Part shown: piece by piece, positions 17,747 through 25,968 of the stretch
How positions within the stretch are numbered: position 1 is the stretch's first letter
Layout: every line of letters starts with the position of its first letter
Assembly: GCF_036075115.1 (NCBI RefSeq)
Contig: NZ_CP107958.1
Span: forward strand, 1,364,001-1,428,000
From: Streptomyces sp. NBC_00377
Lineage (GTDB): Bacteria > Actinomycetota > Actinomycetes > Streptomycetales > Streptomycetaceae
Direction of reading: 5' to 3'
DNA length: 64,000 nt
Made by a program: the position numbers and the translations under genes
The notes under the pieces: model-generated
Databases searched by the model: none
What the model saw: only the letters and a program-made list of their open reading frames with translations
What the model was told of the DNA's origin: nothing

Positions 17747-19120
17747 TCACGAGGCCACCCGCTCGCCGCCCGCCTGGTCCGGGTGGGCGAGGCCGAGGTG
17801 GTCCCGGAGCGTGGTGCCCTCGTACTCGGTGCGGTGGACGCCCAGTTCCTGGAGGAGCGGGACGACCTTGTCGGCGAACCCGTCGAGGCCGCCCGGGGTG
17901 AGGTGCGGGACGAGGATGAAGCCGTCGGCGGCGTCGGCCTGCACATAGTCGTTGATCGTCCTGGCGACGGTCTCCGGGGAGCCGATGAAGTTCTGGCGGT
18001 TGCCGGTCTCGATGACCAGGTCGCGGATCGACCAGTTGTTGGCCTCCGCGAGCGCGCGCCATTCGCGGGCGGTGGCCAGCGGGTCGCGGTACATCCGGAC
18101 CTGCGCCCGGCCGCGCGCGATGTGGTGCTCGCCGGGGTCCGGGTCGATGTCGGGCAGGGGGCCTTCCGGGTCGTAGCCGGAGAGGTCTCTGTTCCAGACG
18201 AACTCCAGGTGCTTGAGAGCGGTGGCCCCGCTGACCTGCCGGCGGCGCACGTCCTTGGCGATCTCCTCGGCCTCGGCGTCGGTGTCGCCCAGGACGAAGC
18301 TCGCGGCGGGCAGGATCAGCAGCTGGTCGGCGCGCCGGCCGTACGTGCTGAGGCGTGACTTGACGTCGGTGTAGAAGGCCCGTCCGGCGTCGAGGGCCGC
18401 GTACCGGCTGAAGATCGCGTCGGCGCTGGAGGCGGCGAACTCGCGGCCTTCGTCCGAGTCCCCGGCCTGGAAGATCACCGGGCGGCCCTGGGGGCTGCGC
18501 GGGACGTTGAACCGGCCCTGGATGTCGAAGTGCCTGCCCTCGTGGACGAAGGCCCCGGCCTTGGCGTCCTGGAGGAAGGTGCCGGTGCCCTGGTCGGCGA
18601 CGATCTCGTCGCCCCGCCATGAGTCGAACAGCTCGCCCGCGGTGGCGAGGAACTCCTTGGCGCGGGAGTAGCGCTCGTCCTGCGGGAGGAAGCCGCCCCG
18701 GCGGAAGTTCTCCCCGGTGAAGGCGTCCCAGGAGGTGACGACGTTCCATGCGGCGCGGCCGTCGGAGAGGTGGTCGAGGCTGGCGAACTGGCGGGCCACC
18801 TCGTAGGGCTCGTTGAAGGTGGAGTTGATGGTGCCGGTCAGGCCGAGGCGTTCGGTGACGGCGGCGAGCGCGGCGAGGACCGTGAAGGTGTCGGGGCGGC
18901 CGACGACGTCCAGATCGTAGATCTTGCCGCCCTGTTCGCGCAGCCGCAGCCCCTCGGCGAGGAAGAGGAAGTCGAACTTGGCGCGTTCGGCGGTCCGTGC
19001 GAAGTGGGCGAAGGAGCTGAACTCGATATGGCTGCCGGCCTGCGGGTCGCTCCACACGGTGGTGTTGTTGACGCCGGGGAAGTGCGCGGCCAGGTGGACC
19101 TGCTTCAGGGGCTTGGTCAT
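17747..19120 (-). CDS. LLM-class flavin-dependent monooxygenase (NtaA/SnaA/DszA type)
   Basis: 457 residues from ATG 19120, 19 bp after the upstream LLM gene, so co-transcribed. Family features are VNNTTVWSDP and HIEFSSFAHFARTAERAKFD near the N-terminus, FLAEGL, GRAAWNVVTS, YSRAKEFL and GRPVIFQAGDSDEGREFAA. These long LLM enzymes use reduced FMN to oxygenate and cleave C-S or C-N bonds (DszA, SnaA, NtaA, and the Bacillus YtnJ enzyme). Linkage to an amino-acid ABC importer and sulfur leader peptide suggests an organosulfur substrate. The 173-bp gap to the metzincin contains no supported gene. Confidence 0.93.
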   Translation of the reverse strand: MTKPLKQVHLAAHFPGVNNTTVWSDPQAGSHIEFSSFAHFARTAERAKFDFLFLAEGLRLREQGGKIYDLDVVGRPDTFTVLAALAAVTERLGLTGTINSTFNEPYEVARQFASLDHLSDGRAAWNVVTSWDAFTGENFRRGGFLPQDERYSRAKEFLATAGELFDSWRGDEIVADQGTGTFLQDAKAGAFVHEGRHFDIQGRFNVPRSPQGRPVIFQAGDSDEGREFAASSADAIFSRYAALDAGRAFYTDVKSRLSTYGRRADQLLILPAASFVLGDTDAEAEEIAKDVRRRQVSGATALKHLEFVWNRDLSGYDPEGPLPDIDPDPGEHHIARGRAQVRMYRDPLATAREWRALAEANNWSIRDLVIETGNRQNFIGSPETVARTINDYVQADAADGFILVPHLTPGGLDGFADKVVPLLQELGVHRTEYEGTTLRDHLGLAHPDQAGGERVAS

Positions 19121-19139
19121 GGTGGGGTTCCCTTCCCGC

Positions 19140-20348
19140 TCAGACGGTGGCGGTCGCGTAGCGGTTGGCGGGGCGGGTCAGGCCCAGCAGCCCGCGCAGG
19201 GTGTCGGCCTCGTAGGCGCTGCGGAAGGCGCCGCGGCGCTGGAGTTCGGGGACGAGGCCCCGGGTGATGGCGGGCAGGTCGTGTCCGGCGACGGCGGGGC
19301 GCAGCCGGAATCCGCTCAGGCCGGTCGCCTGCAACTCCTGCAACAGGTCCGCGAGTTGTGCGGGCGATCCGGCGAATATCCGGGCGTCGCTGCGGTATTC
19401 CTCGCCTGCGAGGGCGTCGAGGCGGTCGCGGCGGGCGGCGGCCTCGGCCGGGTCCTCGTCGAGGAGGACGACCAGGTCGCCGAAGATGTGCAGCGGATCC
19501 GCGGCCCGGCCCGCCCGCTCCTGTTCGGCGCGGATCTCGGCGACGATCGCACGGGCCTGGTCGCTGTCGTGCGGGGTGACATAGCCGACGTCGGTGGCGC
19601 GGGCCACCAGGCGGTAGGGCACCGTGTCGTGCGCGAGGGCGGTGACCGGGGGCTGGCCCTGCGGGGGGCGCGGGGTGATGGAGGGGCCCTTGACGCTGAA
19701 GTGGCGGCCCTCGAAGTCGATGTAGTGGAGTTTGTCGCGGTCGACGAAACGGCCCGTGGCCACGTCCCGGATCTCCGCGTCGTCCTCCCAGCTGTCCCAC
19801 AGGCGGCGCACGACCTCGACGTAGTCGGCGGCCTCGTCGAACAGGTCGGTCACCAGCTCCTGGGTGGCCGGGTCGTCGTAGGCCTCGATGCGGGGGATCG
19901 TGCGGCGGCCGAAGTGGGCGGCCTCGGTGGGACGGGCGGTGATCTGCACGCGCAGGCCGGCGCGGCCCGTGCTGACGTAGTCGAGGGTGGCGATCGCCTT
20001 GGAGAGGTGGAACGGCTCGGTGTGGGTGGCCACCACGGTCGGCACCAGGCCTATGTGGTGGGTGAGCGGGGCGACGCGGGAGGCGATGAGGACGGCGTCG
20101 AGCCGGCCGCGGACCTGGTCGGTGCGGTCGTCCGGGTCGAGGAAGTGGGAGGACTGAGGGCCGAGGCCGTCCTCGATGGTCACGAAGTCGAGCAGTCCTC
20201 GCTCGGCCTCGGCGACCAGGCCGGCCCAGTATCCGGCGGTGAGCAGCTCACGGGGTCGGGAGACGGGCTCACGCCAGGAGGCGGGGTGCCAGCCGGTGCC
20301 GTCCAGAGCGACGGCGAGATGCAGCGGGGAGGAGGGGGTCGAGGACAC
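19140..20348 (-). CDS. LLM-class flavin-dependent oxidoreductase, second paralogue
   Basis: 402 residues from a GTG at 20348 with AGGAAGG upstream; the frame continues further upstream without a better start. Pattern of the luciferase-like monooxygenase fold: HLAVALDGTGWHPASWRE at the N-terminus, RGLLDFVTIEDGLG, RVAPLTHHIGLVPTV, LSKAIATLDYVSTGRAGLRV and GDLVVLLDEDPAEA. Distinct from its downstream paralogue, so the pair probably acts in successive oxidation steps or on different substrates. It follows the solute-binding protein gene by 113 bp and precedes the other LLM gene by 19 bp. This is the layout of sulfur-salvage operons in which amino-acid ABC uptake is joined to YtmO/YtnJ-type monooxygenases. 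Confidence 0.9.
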   Translation of the reverse strand: MSSTPSSPLHLAVALDGTGWHPASWREPVSRPRELLTAGYWAGLVAEAERGLLDFVTIEDGLGPQSSHFLDPDDRTDQVRGRLDAVLIASRVAPLTHHIGLVPTVVATHTEPFHLSKAIATLDYVSTGRAGLRVQITARPTEAAHFGRRTIPRIEAYDDPATQELVTDLFDEAADYVEVVRRLWDSWEDDAEIRDVATGRFVDRDKLHYIDFEGRHFSVKGPSITPRPPQGQPPVTALAHDTVPYRLVARATDVGYVTPHDSDQARAIVAEIRAEQERAGRAADPLHIFGDLVVLLDEDPAEAAARRDRLDALAGEEYRSDARIFAGSPAQLADLLQELQATGLSGFRLRPAVAGHDLPAITRGLVPELQRRGAFRSAYEADTLRGLLGLTRPANRYATATV

Positions 20349-20461
20349 GGTGGTGCCTTCCTGGAGGTCCGTACGAGAGCGCCGGCCCCGCGCGGTGACC
20401 GCGCGCGGCGCCTGGCGGAGGTGAGCGCGGCGAGAAGGGACCTCGCCGCGCCGATGTTCCG

Positions 20462-21484
20462 TCAGGAGTTGTCCAGCGGCAGTCCGGGCGGGTTGATCTC
20501 GGACTTGGCGACGGCCTCGTTGGAAAGGTTGTAGGCCGCCAGCCACTTGGCGTACTGCCCGTGCTCGATCAGGTAGTTGATGGCGTCGGCGACCGGCTTG
20601 GCGAGGCCGCTGTCCTTCTTGGCGGTGGCGGCGATCAGGCCCTGGAGCGTCTCGCCCGCACCGGAGAAGGTGCCCGCGCTGCGGGTGGCGTTGGCCTTGC
20701 CCGCGGTCTGGGTGACGTTGTAGGCGATGCCGGGATTGGGGCCGAAGAAGGCGTCGATCTTGCCGCTGGCGAGCGCCAGGTAGATGCCGTTGCGGTCCGG
20801 GTAGTACTTGACGGTGAGCTTCTTGCCCTCGGACTCCAGCTTCTTCTTCCACTCCAGGAGGATCTTCTCCTGGTTGGTGCCGGAGCCGACGGTGACGGTG
20901 AGGCCCGCGAGGTTCTCGTAGTTGCCGTCGAAGTTCCACTTGCTGGACTTCTTGACCTCCCAGCCGAGGTTGTCCTGACGGTAGGAGGCGAACTCGTACT
21001 TCTTCTTGCGCTCCTCGGTGTCGGTGACGTTGGAGAAGGCGACGTCGACCTTCCCGCTGTCGATGCCGACGAAGAGGTTCTCCCAGGTGAAGTTCTTCGT
21101 CTCGGGCGTCAGGCCGAGGACCGCGGCCACCAGGCGGCCGAGGTCGGGCTCCGCACCGGTGAGGGTCTTCTGGTCGTCGCCGACGTACGCCAGCGGGGCG
21201 AAACCCGAGGGCAGCGCGCCGATGCCGATGTTCAGCCTGCCGTTCTTCCTGAGGGCGGCGGGCAGTTCGGCGCTGATGGACTTCACCTCGGAGACCTTCA
21301 GGGTGGTCTCCTCGGCGGCGCCGTTGGACACGCGGCCGATGGTCACGCTGCCGGCGGCGCTGTCGGTCGTGGTGGCCGCCTCGCTGTCACCACCGCAGGC
21401 GGCGAGCCCGGTGGCGAGGGTGGCGACCGCGGTCGCCGCGGTGATGCCGCGAATCAGGCTGCGTCGGGTGAAGTGGGCAGACAT
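20462..21484 (-). CDS. ABC importer solute-binding lipoprotein, amino-acid (family 3) type
   Basis: 340 residues from ATG 21484 with AAAGGAC upstream. The signal is TRRSLIRG followed by a hydrophobic stretch and the lipobox LAAC (Cys30), so it may be exported by Tat and lipid-anchored. The mature protein shows SBP family-3 features: RLNIGIGALPSGFAPLAYV, EPDLGRLVAAVLGL, VDVAFSNVTDTEERKKKY and LASGKIDAFFGPNPG. It binds the transported ligand outside the membrane. With the amino-acid-type ATPase and permease genes upstream, this is a complete importer. Ligand not readable; a sulfur-containing amino acid or derivative is inferred from context. Confidence 0.93.
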   Translation of the reverse strand: MSAHFTRRSLIRGITAATAVATLATGLAACGGDSEAATTTDSAAGSVTIGRVSNGAAEETTLKVSEVKSISAELPAALRKNGRLNIGIGALPSGFAPLAYVGDDQKTLTGAEPDLGRLVAAVLGLTPETKNFTWENLFVGIDSGKVDVAFSNVTDTEERKKKYEFASYRQDNLGWEVKKSSKWNFDGNYENLAGLTVTVGSGTNQEKILLEWKKKLESEGKKLTVKYYPDRNGIYLALASGKIDAFFGPNPGIAYNVTQTAGKANATRSAGTFSGAGETLQGLIAATAKKDSGLAKPVADAINYLIEHGQYAKWLAAYNLSNEAVAKSEINPPGLPLDNS

Positions 21485-21569
21485 GGCCGTCCTTTGTGAC
21501 TGGTGTGACGTGACTGGTGTGACCGGGTGAGAGGGTGGGCGTGGGGGGAAGTCGTGGTGGGCTTCGGTG

Positions 21570-22373
21570 TCAGAGCACCTTGCTGAGGAAGTCCCGTGTC
21601 CGCTCGTGCTGCGGTCGGTCGAGGACCTCGGAGGGCGGACCCTGCTCGATGATCCTGCCGCCGTCGATGAAGACGACCTTGTCGGCGACCTCGCGGGCGA
21701 AGCCGACCTCGTGGGTGACGATGACGAGGGTGGTGCCGCTGGTCGCCAGGTCCTTGATGACGGCGAGGACCTCGCCGACGAGTTCGGGGTCGAGTGCGGA
21801 GGTCGGCTCGTCGAAGAGGATGACGCCGGGGCGCAGCGCGAGGGCGCGGGCGATGGCGACCCGCTGCTGCTGCCCACCGGACAACTGCCTGGGATAGGCG
21901 GCGGCCCTGTCGGCGAGACCGACCCGGCCGAGCAGTTCGCGGGCCAGCTCCAGGGCCTGCGGCTTGGCGAGTTTGCCGGTGGCGACCGGCGCGGCGGCGA
22001 CGTTGTCCAGCACGGTCAGGTGCGGGAAGAGGTTGAAGTTCTGGAAGACGAAGCCGATCCGGCTGCGCTGGGTCAGGATGGCCCGCTCGCTCAGCTCCCT
22101 CAGCCGGTCGCGGTGCCGTCGGACGCCGATCGGCTCCCCGTTGACGCTGACGTAGCCGATCTCGGGCTTCTCCAGGTGGTTGATGACCCGCAGCAGGGTG
22201 GACTTCCCGGAGCCGGACGGGCCGAGGACGACGGTGACCTCGCCGGGCCGCACGGTCAGGTTCACCCCCTCCAGGACCCGGTGGGCGCCGTACCACTTGT
22301 GCACGTCGTGCACCTCGACGGCGGCGGGCACGACCCCGGCCTGCTCGGCGCTCCGCACGGTCTCGGTGGTCAT
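21570..22373 (-). CDS. ABC importer ATPase, polar amino-acid type
   Basis: 267 residues from ATG 22373, overlapping the permease stop in ATGA. Walker A GPSGSGKST, Q-loop in QRSRIGFVFQNFNLFPHL, signature LSGGQQQR, Walker B VILFDEPTSALDPE and switch His in VIVTHEV are all intact. The FNLFPHLTVLDN stretch and high similarity to the GlnQ/TcyN group mark it as the energising subunit of an amino-acid importer. Same operon as the binding protein and the LLM monooxygenases. Confidence 0.96.
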   Translation of the reverse strand: MTTETVRSAEQAGVVPAAVEVHDVHKWYGAHRVLEGVNLTVRPGEVTVVLGPSGSGKSTLLRVINHLEKPEIGYVSVNGEPIGVRRHRDRLRELSERAILTQRSRIGFVFQNFNLFPHLTVLDNVAAAPVATGKLAKPQALELARELLGRVGLADRAAAYPRQLSGGQQQRVAIARALALRPGVILFDEPTSALDPELVGEVLAVIKDLATSGTTLVIVTHEVGFAREVADKVVFIDGGRIIEQGPPSEVLDRPQHERTRDFLSKVL

Positions 22374-23350
22374 ACGGCGGCCTCCCGGCGGATGCGGGCC
22401 CGCAGATCACCGAGGCCGGTCCGCAGCTTCTGCAACGGCGTCGGCGGCAGGGAGCGCGTGGCGCCCCGGGCGAAGTACCGCTCGACGTAGAACTGGACGA
22501 CGGACACGAGGCTCGTCAGGATCAGGTACCAGACGGTGACGACCAGCAGCAGCGGCACGATGTCACCGGGGTAGGTGGACCCCATGGTCTGCGCGGTCCC
22601 GAACAGGTCGAGCAGCGACACGTAGAACACCAGCGAGGTGGACTTGACCAGGCCGATCAGCTGGTTGACGTAGTTCGGGGTGATCGAGCGCAGGGACTGC
22701 GGGAAGACGATCTTCCAGAACTGGTAGCGCTTGGGCAGACCGAGCGCGGCGGCCGCCTCGTGCTGGCCCTGGTCGACGGAGAGGATGCCGCCGCGGACCA
22801 CTTCCGCGGCGTAGGCCGCCTCGTTGAGGCTGAGGCCGATGACGGCGATCACCATGTCGGTGGCCAGCCGCGACTCGTCGAAGCGGAAGAACGCCGGGCC
22901 GAAGGGAACACCCACGCTCAAAGTCTGGTAGAGGGCGCTGAAGTTGTAGAGGAACAGCAGCACCACGATCAGCGGGATGGAGCGCAGCGCCCAGACGTAG
23001 GTCCAGCTGACCGCCCGCAGCACCGGGCTCCTGGAGAGCCGGGCGAGGGCGAGCAGGATGCCGCCGAGGAGGCCCAGCACAGCGCTGTAGGCGGCCACTT
23101 CGAGGGTGATCAGCAGTCCGTCGAGGATCGCCGGCCGCAGGAACCAGTAGCCGAAGCGGTCCCACTGGTAGAAGGGGTTGGAGACCAGCCCGTGGGCGAA
23201 CTGCGCCACCAGGACCAGGACCACCGCGGTGGCGATCCAGCGGCCCGGCCGGCGCAGCGGCTGGACCCGCTGGGCGGTGAGCTTCGGCGACGGGACGTCG
23301 ACGGCGGGCGCGGCCTCGGCGAGGGTCACGGCGCCTGGGGGTTCACTCAT
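22370..23350 (-). CDS. ABC importer permease, polar amino-acid (His/Glu/Gln/Arg) type
   Basis: 326 residues from ATG 23350 with GGAG upstream. About 60 residues of cytoplasmic N-terminus, then about six membrane helices. The family signature is the EAA loop AAAALGLPKRYQFWKIVFPQ, preceded by GLSLNEAAYAAEVVRGGI, typical of HisM/GlnP permeases. First structural gene of the operon permease-ATPase-binding protein-LLM-LLM. Its start lies 215 bp downstream of the leader peptide stop, leaving room for a regulated 5' untranslated region. Confidence 0.95.
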   Translation of the reverse strand: MSEPPGAVTLAEAAPAVDVPSPKLTAQRVQPLRRPGRWIATAVVLVLVAQFAHGLVSNPFYQWDRFGYWFLRPAILDGLLITLEVAAYSAVLGLLGGILLALARLSRSPVLRAVSWTYVWALRSIPLIVVLLFLYNFSALYQTLSVGVPFGPAFFRFDESRLATDMVIAVIGLSLNEAAYAAEVVRGGILSVDQGQHEAAAALGLPKRYQFWKIVFPQSLRSITPNYVNQLIGLVKSTSLVFYVSLLDLFGTAQTMGSTYPGDIVPLLLVVTVWYLILTSLVSVVQFYVERYFARGATRSLPPTPLQKLRTGLGDLRARIRREAAV

Positions 23351-23564
23351 GAAGGGCTCCGGCGGGAGTCGGACACCCCGGGTCACGGCGGACGTGTGCG
23401 GCGGTGCGCGCTTCGGCGGGGCGGCGGGGACCGCTCGGCGGCAGCGAACAGGGCACGGCGCACGGACGCGTACGGAGGACCGGGGTGGGGCGGACGACGG
23501 CGCACCGCTCGGGCGGTGTTCGTCAGGAACGCGGCGGCGGGGCTGCGCGGTCGAGGGGGTTGGT

Positions 23565-23726
23565 TCAGCCCCGACAGCGGGCACGGCCCGGTGCGGTACA
23601 CAGTGCGCTGTTCACACGCAGGAGATCGACGGCGCGGTTGGCGACGAGGATGTCGAGGTACGGCCGTACGCAGCCCCGGGGGCGGCGGGCCGCCGTCCGA
23701 TGTGCTGCGTACATGTCCGTCACCAT
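23565..23726 (-). CDS. Sulfur-type leader peptide upstream of the ABC/LLM operon
   Basis: A 53-codon frame from ATG 23726 (or ATG 23714, in frame). Its C-terminal part reads NRAVDLLRVNSALCTAPG. This matches the short Streptomyces leader peptides of the pattern R-R-x-[IV]-D-L-x-R-V-x-S-A-[LI]-C found before sulfur-assimilation genes. The conserved cysteine late in the peptide suggests that ribosome behaviour at Cys (or Arg) codons signals sulfur supply. It precedes the permease gene by 215 bp on the same strand. No strong ribosome site is visible, so initiation is uncertain. Confidence 0.65.
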   Translation of the reverse strand: MVTDMYAAHRTAARRPRGCVRPYLDILVANRAVDLLRVNSALCTAPGRARCRG

Positions 23727-23757
23727 CTCTGTTCCGGCCCCCGAGGGGCACTCGCGC

Positions 23758-23778
23758 TTACCGATACGTCATTACCGA
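23758..23778 (-). promoter_or_regulatory. Direct repeat TCGGTAA-N7-TCGGTAA before leader peptide 1
   Basis: On the minus strand TCGGTAA occurs twice with 14-bp period (23778-23772 and 23764-23758), 32-52 bp upstream of the leader ATG, within or near the expected promoter. The spacing of just over one helical turn would suit a regulator site. Confidence 0.4.
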
Positions 23779-23831
23779 AACGTCGGTCCGGTCGTCACCT
23801 GGGGCACCCCACCGCGGAGCGAGGGTTGCCG

Positions 23832-23858
23832 GTCAGCAAGCCAGGGCTTGTTGCTGAC
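23832..23858 (-). terminator. Inverted repeat after the GST-like gene
   Basis: GTCAGCAA (23832-23839) and TTGCTGAC (23851-23858) form a perfect 8-bp stem with an 11-nt loop, 77 bp after the GST-like stop and upstream of the next operon. It could be a terminator of the former or an operator of the latter. Confidence 0.5.
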
Positions 23859-23934
23859 GCTCATGACCGTTCTGGGCCGTAAGTAAGACAGTCACCCGAA
23901 CGAATGTCAACGGCGGTCCGGTGGATGGACAGGG

Positions 23935-24831
23935 TCAGGGCCGTTCGAGCTGCGGTCGGACCGCCGTGCCGTCCGCCGCGTGGGTCGCCCAGTCCAGGAT
24001 CTGGACAGCGGCGCCGGCGGCTTCCAGGCCCTGGCAACGGGCTTGGTGGCGGCGGGAGATGGCGTCCAGGTCGAGGTGGGAGCCGAAGGCCGGGTGGGCG
24101 GCCAGACGGCGCGCGTAGGCCCACAGGGCGGGGTGGTCGGCGACCCGGTGCACGACGGCGGCGTCGAGGTGATGGCGGTGCACGGTGTCGAGCTGGACCA
24201 GCGCGACCCACAACTCCACGTCGGCTGCCGTGATCTGATCACTGATCAGGTGTTCGTGGGCGCCGATCCCCCGTTCCAGCACGCCGAGCGTGGTGAGCAG
24301 CGTGTCGAGCGCTGCGGCGCGCTCCTCCTCCCCGGTGTCGGCCGCTCCGGCCCGCTGTGCGGCCTCCTCGATGCCCTGGGCGCACATCCGCTCGACGGCC
24401 TCGATCTGCGATTCGGCGCCGCCCGGGTACAGGGTGGCGCGGCTGCCGCCGAAGTGCCGGGCGAGGTCGCGGGCGATGTCAGGGCCGTGGCTGCTGACGA
24501 TGCGCCCGGACCAGTCGTCGCTGAGGACCGGCGCGAGGGCGGGCCCTGTGTACCGGTGCGCGCTGGCGTCGTACAGGGGGCGCAGCGCGGAGTGGCCTCC
24601 GTCGGCGCAGTCGGGGACGGCGGGCAGAAAGGTGACCGGGCAGGCCCGGTCCAGACCCAGGAGGCTGTGGGTGACGGCGATGCGCAGACAGTCGGGGTCG
24701 GCGGCCGCCAGGTGGAGGCGGTAGCGGCGCGGCACGGCGTAGTGGCCGCTGCGCGCGTCCCGGCCGATCCGGCCCCGGAAGGCGGGGGCGGGGCGGGCGG
24801 ACTGGTGGACGGCCAGTGGTGTGACGGACAT
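23935..24831 (-). CDS. Glutathione S-transferase-like (Xi/YqjG-type) reductase
   Basis: 298 residues from ATG 24831 with GGGGAGAG upstream. The architecture is that of glutathionyl-hydroquinone-reductase-like GSTs: an N-terminal extension (FRGRIGRDARSGHYAVP), a thioredoxin-like part with a Cys-containing motif, PDCLRIAVTHSLLGLD, in place of the usual CPWAHR, and an all-helical C-terminal domain with ISDQITAADVELWVALVQLD. Actinomycetes make mycothiol rather than glutathione, so the thiol partner is uncertain. It has its own sulfur leader peptide, making a role in thiol or organosulfur reduction likely. Confidence 0.85.
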   Translation of the reverse strand: MSVTPLAVHQSARPAPAFRGRIGRDARSGHYAVPRRYRLHLAAADPDCLRIAVTHSLLGLDRACPVTFLPAVPDCADGGHSALRPLYDASAHRYTGPALAPVLSDDWSGRIVSSHGPDIARDLARHFGGSRATLYPGGAESQIEAVERMCAQGIEEAAQRAGAADTGEEERAAALDTLLTTLGVLERGIGAHEHLISDQITAADVELWVALVQLDTVHRHHLDAAVVHRVADHPALWAYARRLAAHPAFGSHLDLDAISRRHQARCQGLEAAGAAVQILDWATHAADGTAVRPQLERP

Positions 24832-24976
24832 GACTCTCCCCGGGGGCGGGACGCACGGCGGACGTGCGCGGCGGATGCGACGTCGAAGAGGGAGGTGCGG
24901 AGCTCGTCCAGGCGTGCCGGGTGCGGCCGCGTCCAGGGGACACGGCCGGTGCGGTTCGGCGCGGGACGGACCCGGC

Positions 24977-25099
24977 TCAGCCCTGGGGCCCGATCGCGCT
25001 GGCGACGCGCTTCAGGTCGATGTGACGGCGGGAGGTGAGAAGGGGCGACGACCGCGCCGTGCGGTGCGCGCGGCCGGCGATCGGCTCCTGTCGCCCCAT
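24977..25099 (-). CDS. Sulfur-type leader peptide upstream of the GST-like gene
   Basis: A 40-codon frame from ATG 25099 to a TGA at 24977. The C-terminal part reads LLTSRRHIDLKRVASAIGPQ, a close match to the SRRHIDLxRVxSAxC leader-peptide family; the final Cys is replaced by Gly. A promoter-like pair lies just upstream and the GST-like start follows 145 bp downstream on the same strand. Too short for most annotation pipelines. Confidence 0.75.
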   Translation of the reverse strand: MGRQEPIAGRAHRTARSSPLLTSRRHIDLKRVASAIGPQG

Positions 25100-25114
25100 T
25101 GTTTCCCTACCCGT

Positions 25115-25142
25115 TCACTAGGATTCCCGGATCGAGTGTCGA
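25115..25142 (-). promoter_or_regulatory. Putative promoter of leader peptide 2 with CCTA/TAGG half-sites
   Basis: Minus strand: TCGACA (25142-25137), 16-bp spacer, TAGTGA (25120-25115), about 16 nt before the leader ATG. The -10 box lies within CCTA-GTGAACGGG-TAGG, an interrupted palindrome that could be an operator. Confidence 0.45.
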
Positions 25143-25263
25143 TCCGCCTCGAGCCTCCGTCAAGGGGGCGTCCACCAGGTGACCACCGAAGGGCCGCGGG
25201 GGCCGCGGACGGCCGAGGAGGGCTGAGGAGGGCCCGCGGAGGGGCTGAGGAGGGCGCCCTTTC

Positions 25264-25764
25264 TCAACTCTCCTTCTGCGGGCGCCAGAACACGGCCAGC
25301 AGACCGGCCGTCGCGACGACACCCACCCCGAGCACCACACCCGCGCCCGTCCATCCGGTCACGGCGATGTCCGCGGCCTCGTCCACCGCGTACTCCCCCG
25401 GCCCCCACGCCCCCAGGGCCACCGCTAGGACGCCCAGAACGAGGACGTACTCGTAGCCCTCCTTGAACACGAAGAAGCCGTTCGGGCGGTGCGCGAGCAG
25501 GCCGGCGACCAGCATCACGGACAGCACCGCCGCGCAGGCCAGGGGGGTGAGGAAGCCGGCCAGCAGCAGAACGCCCGCGCCGAGTTCGGTCAGGACGCTG
25601 AGCCAGGCCTGGAGTCTCGGGCGGGTGAGTCCGAGGCCGCCGAACCAGCCGGCGGTGCCGGATATGCCGCCTCCGCCGCGCCAGTGGTTCCAGCCGTGCG
25701 CCACCATCACCGCGCCGAGCACGATCCGTACGAGGAGCAGCGCGGTGTCCGAAGCCTGATTCAT
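25264..25764 (-). CDS. DoxX family membrane protein
   Basis: 166 residues from ATG 25764. Four to five membrane helices, beginning ALLLVRIVLGAVMVAHGWNHW, with GTAGWFGGLGLTRP and LTELGAGVLLLAGFLTPLA. These are typical of DoxX/SURF4-like proteins. Family members include subunits of thiosulfate:quinone oxidoreductase and components of thiol-redox membrane complexes in mycobacteria, but many are uncharacterised. It ends near the sulfur locus but is separated from it by 164 bp and has its own start region. Confidence 0.88.
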   Translation of the reverse strand: MNQASDTALLLVRIVLGAVMVAHGWNHWRGGGGISGTAGWFGGLGLTRPRLQAWLSVLTELGAGVLLLAGFLTPLACAAVLSVMLVAGLLAHRPNGFFVFKEGYEYVLVLGVLAVALGAWGPGEYAVDEAADIAVTGWTGAGVVLGVGVVATAGLLAVFWRPQKES

Positions 25765-25968
25765 GGCCGAGTCCCCTTCTCCGTCGGAAGCGCCCGTGAC
25801 CGGGCGCGCGCTCCTGGACGCAGGCGGGCACGTGCGGTGGCGGGCGAGGGCGGTACGGCCGACGCCGGTGTGACGACCCGCGCCCGCCTGCTCGTGGCGT
25901 ACCACCCGTGGGGCTCCGGCGAACATGGATCCGCGTCTTCCCTTACGGCCGACGCCGGTGAGGTCGGG

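Noticed and set aside
23383..23751. 122-codon minus-strand frame over leader peptide 1
   Set aside because: Different frame, Pro/Arg-rich composition without a start context; the short leader in the other frame matches a known family.
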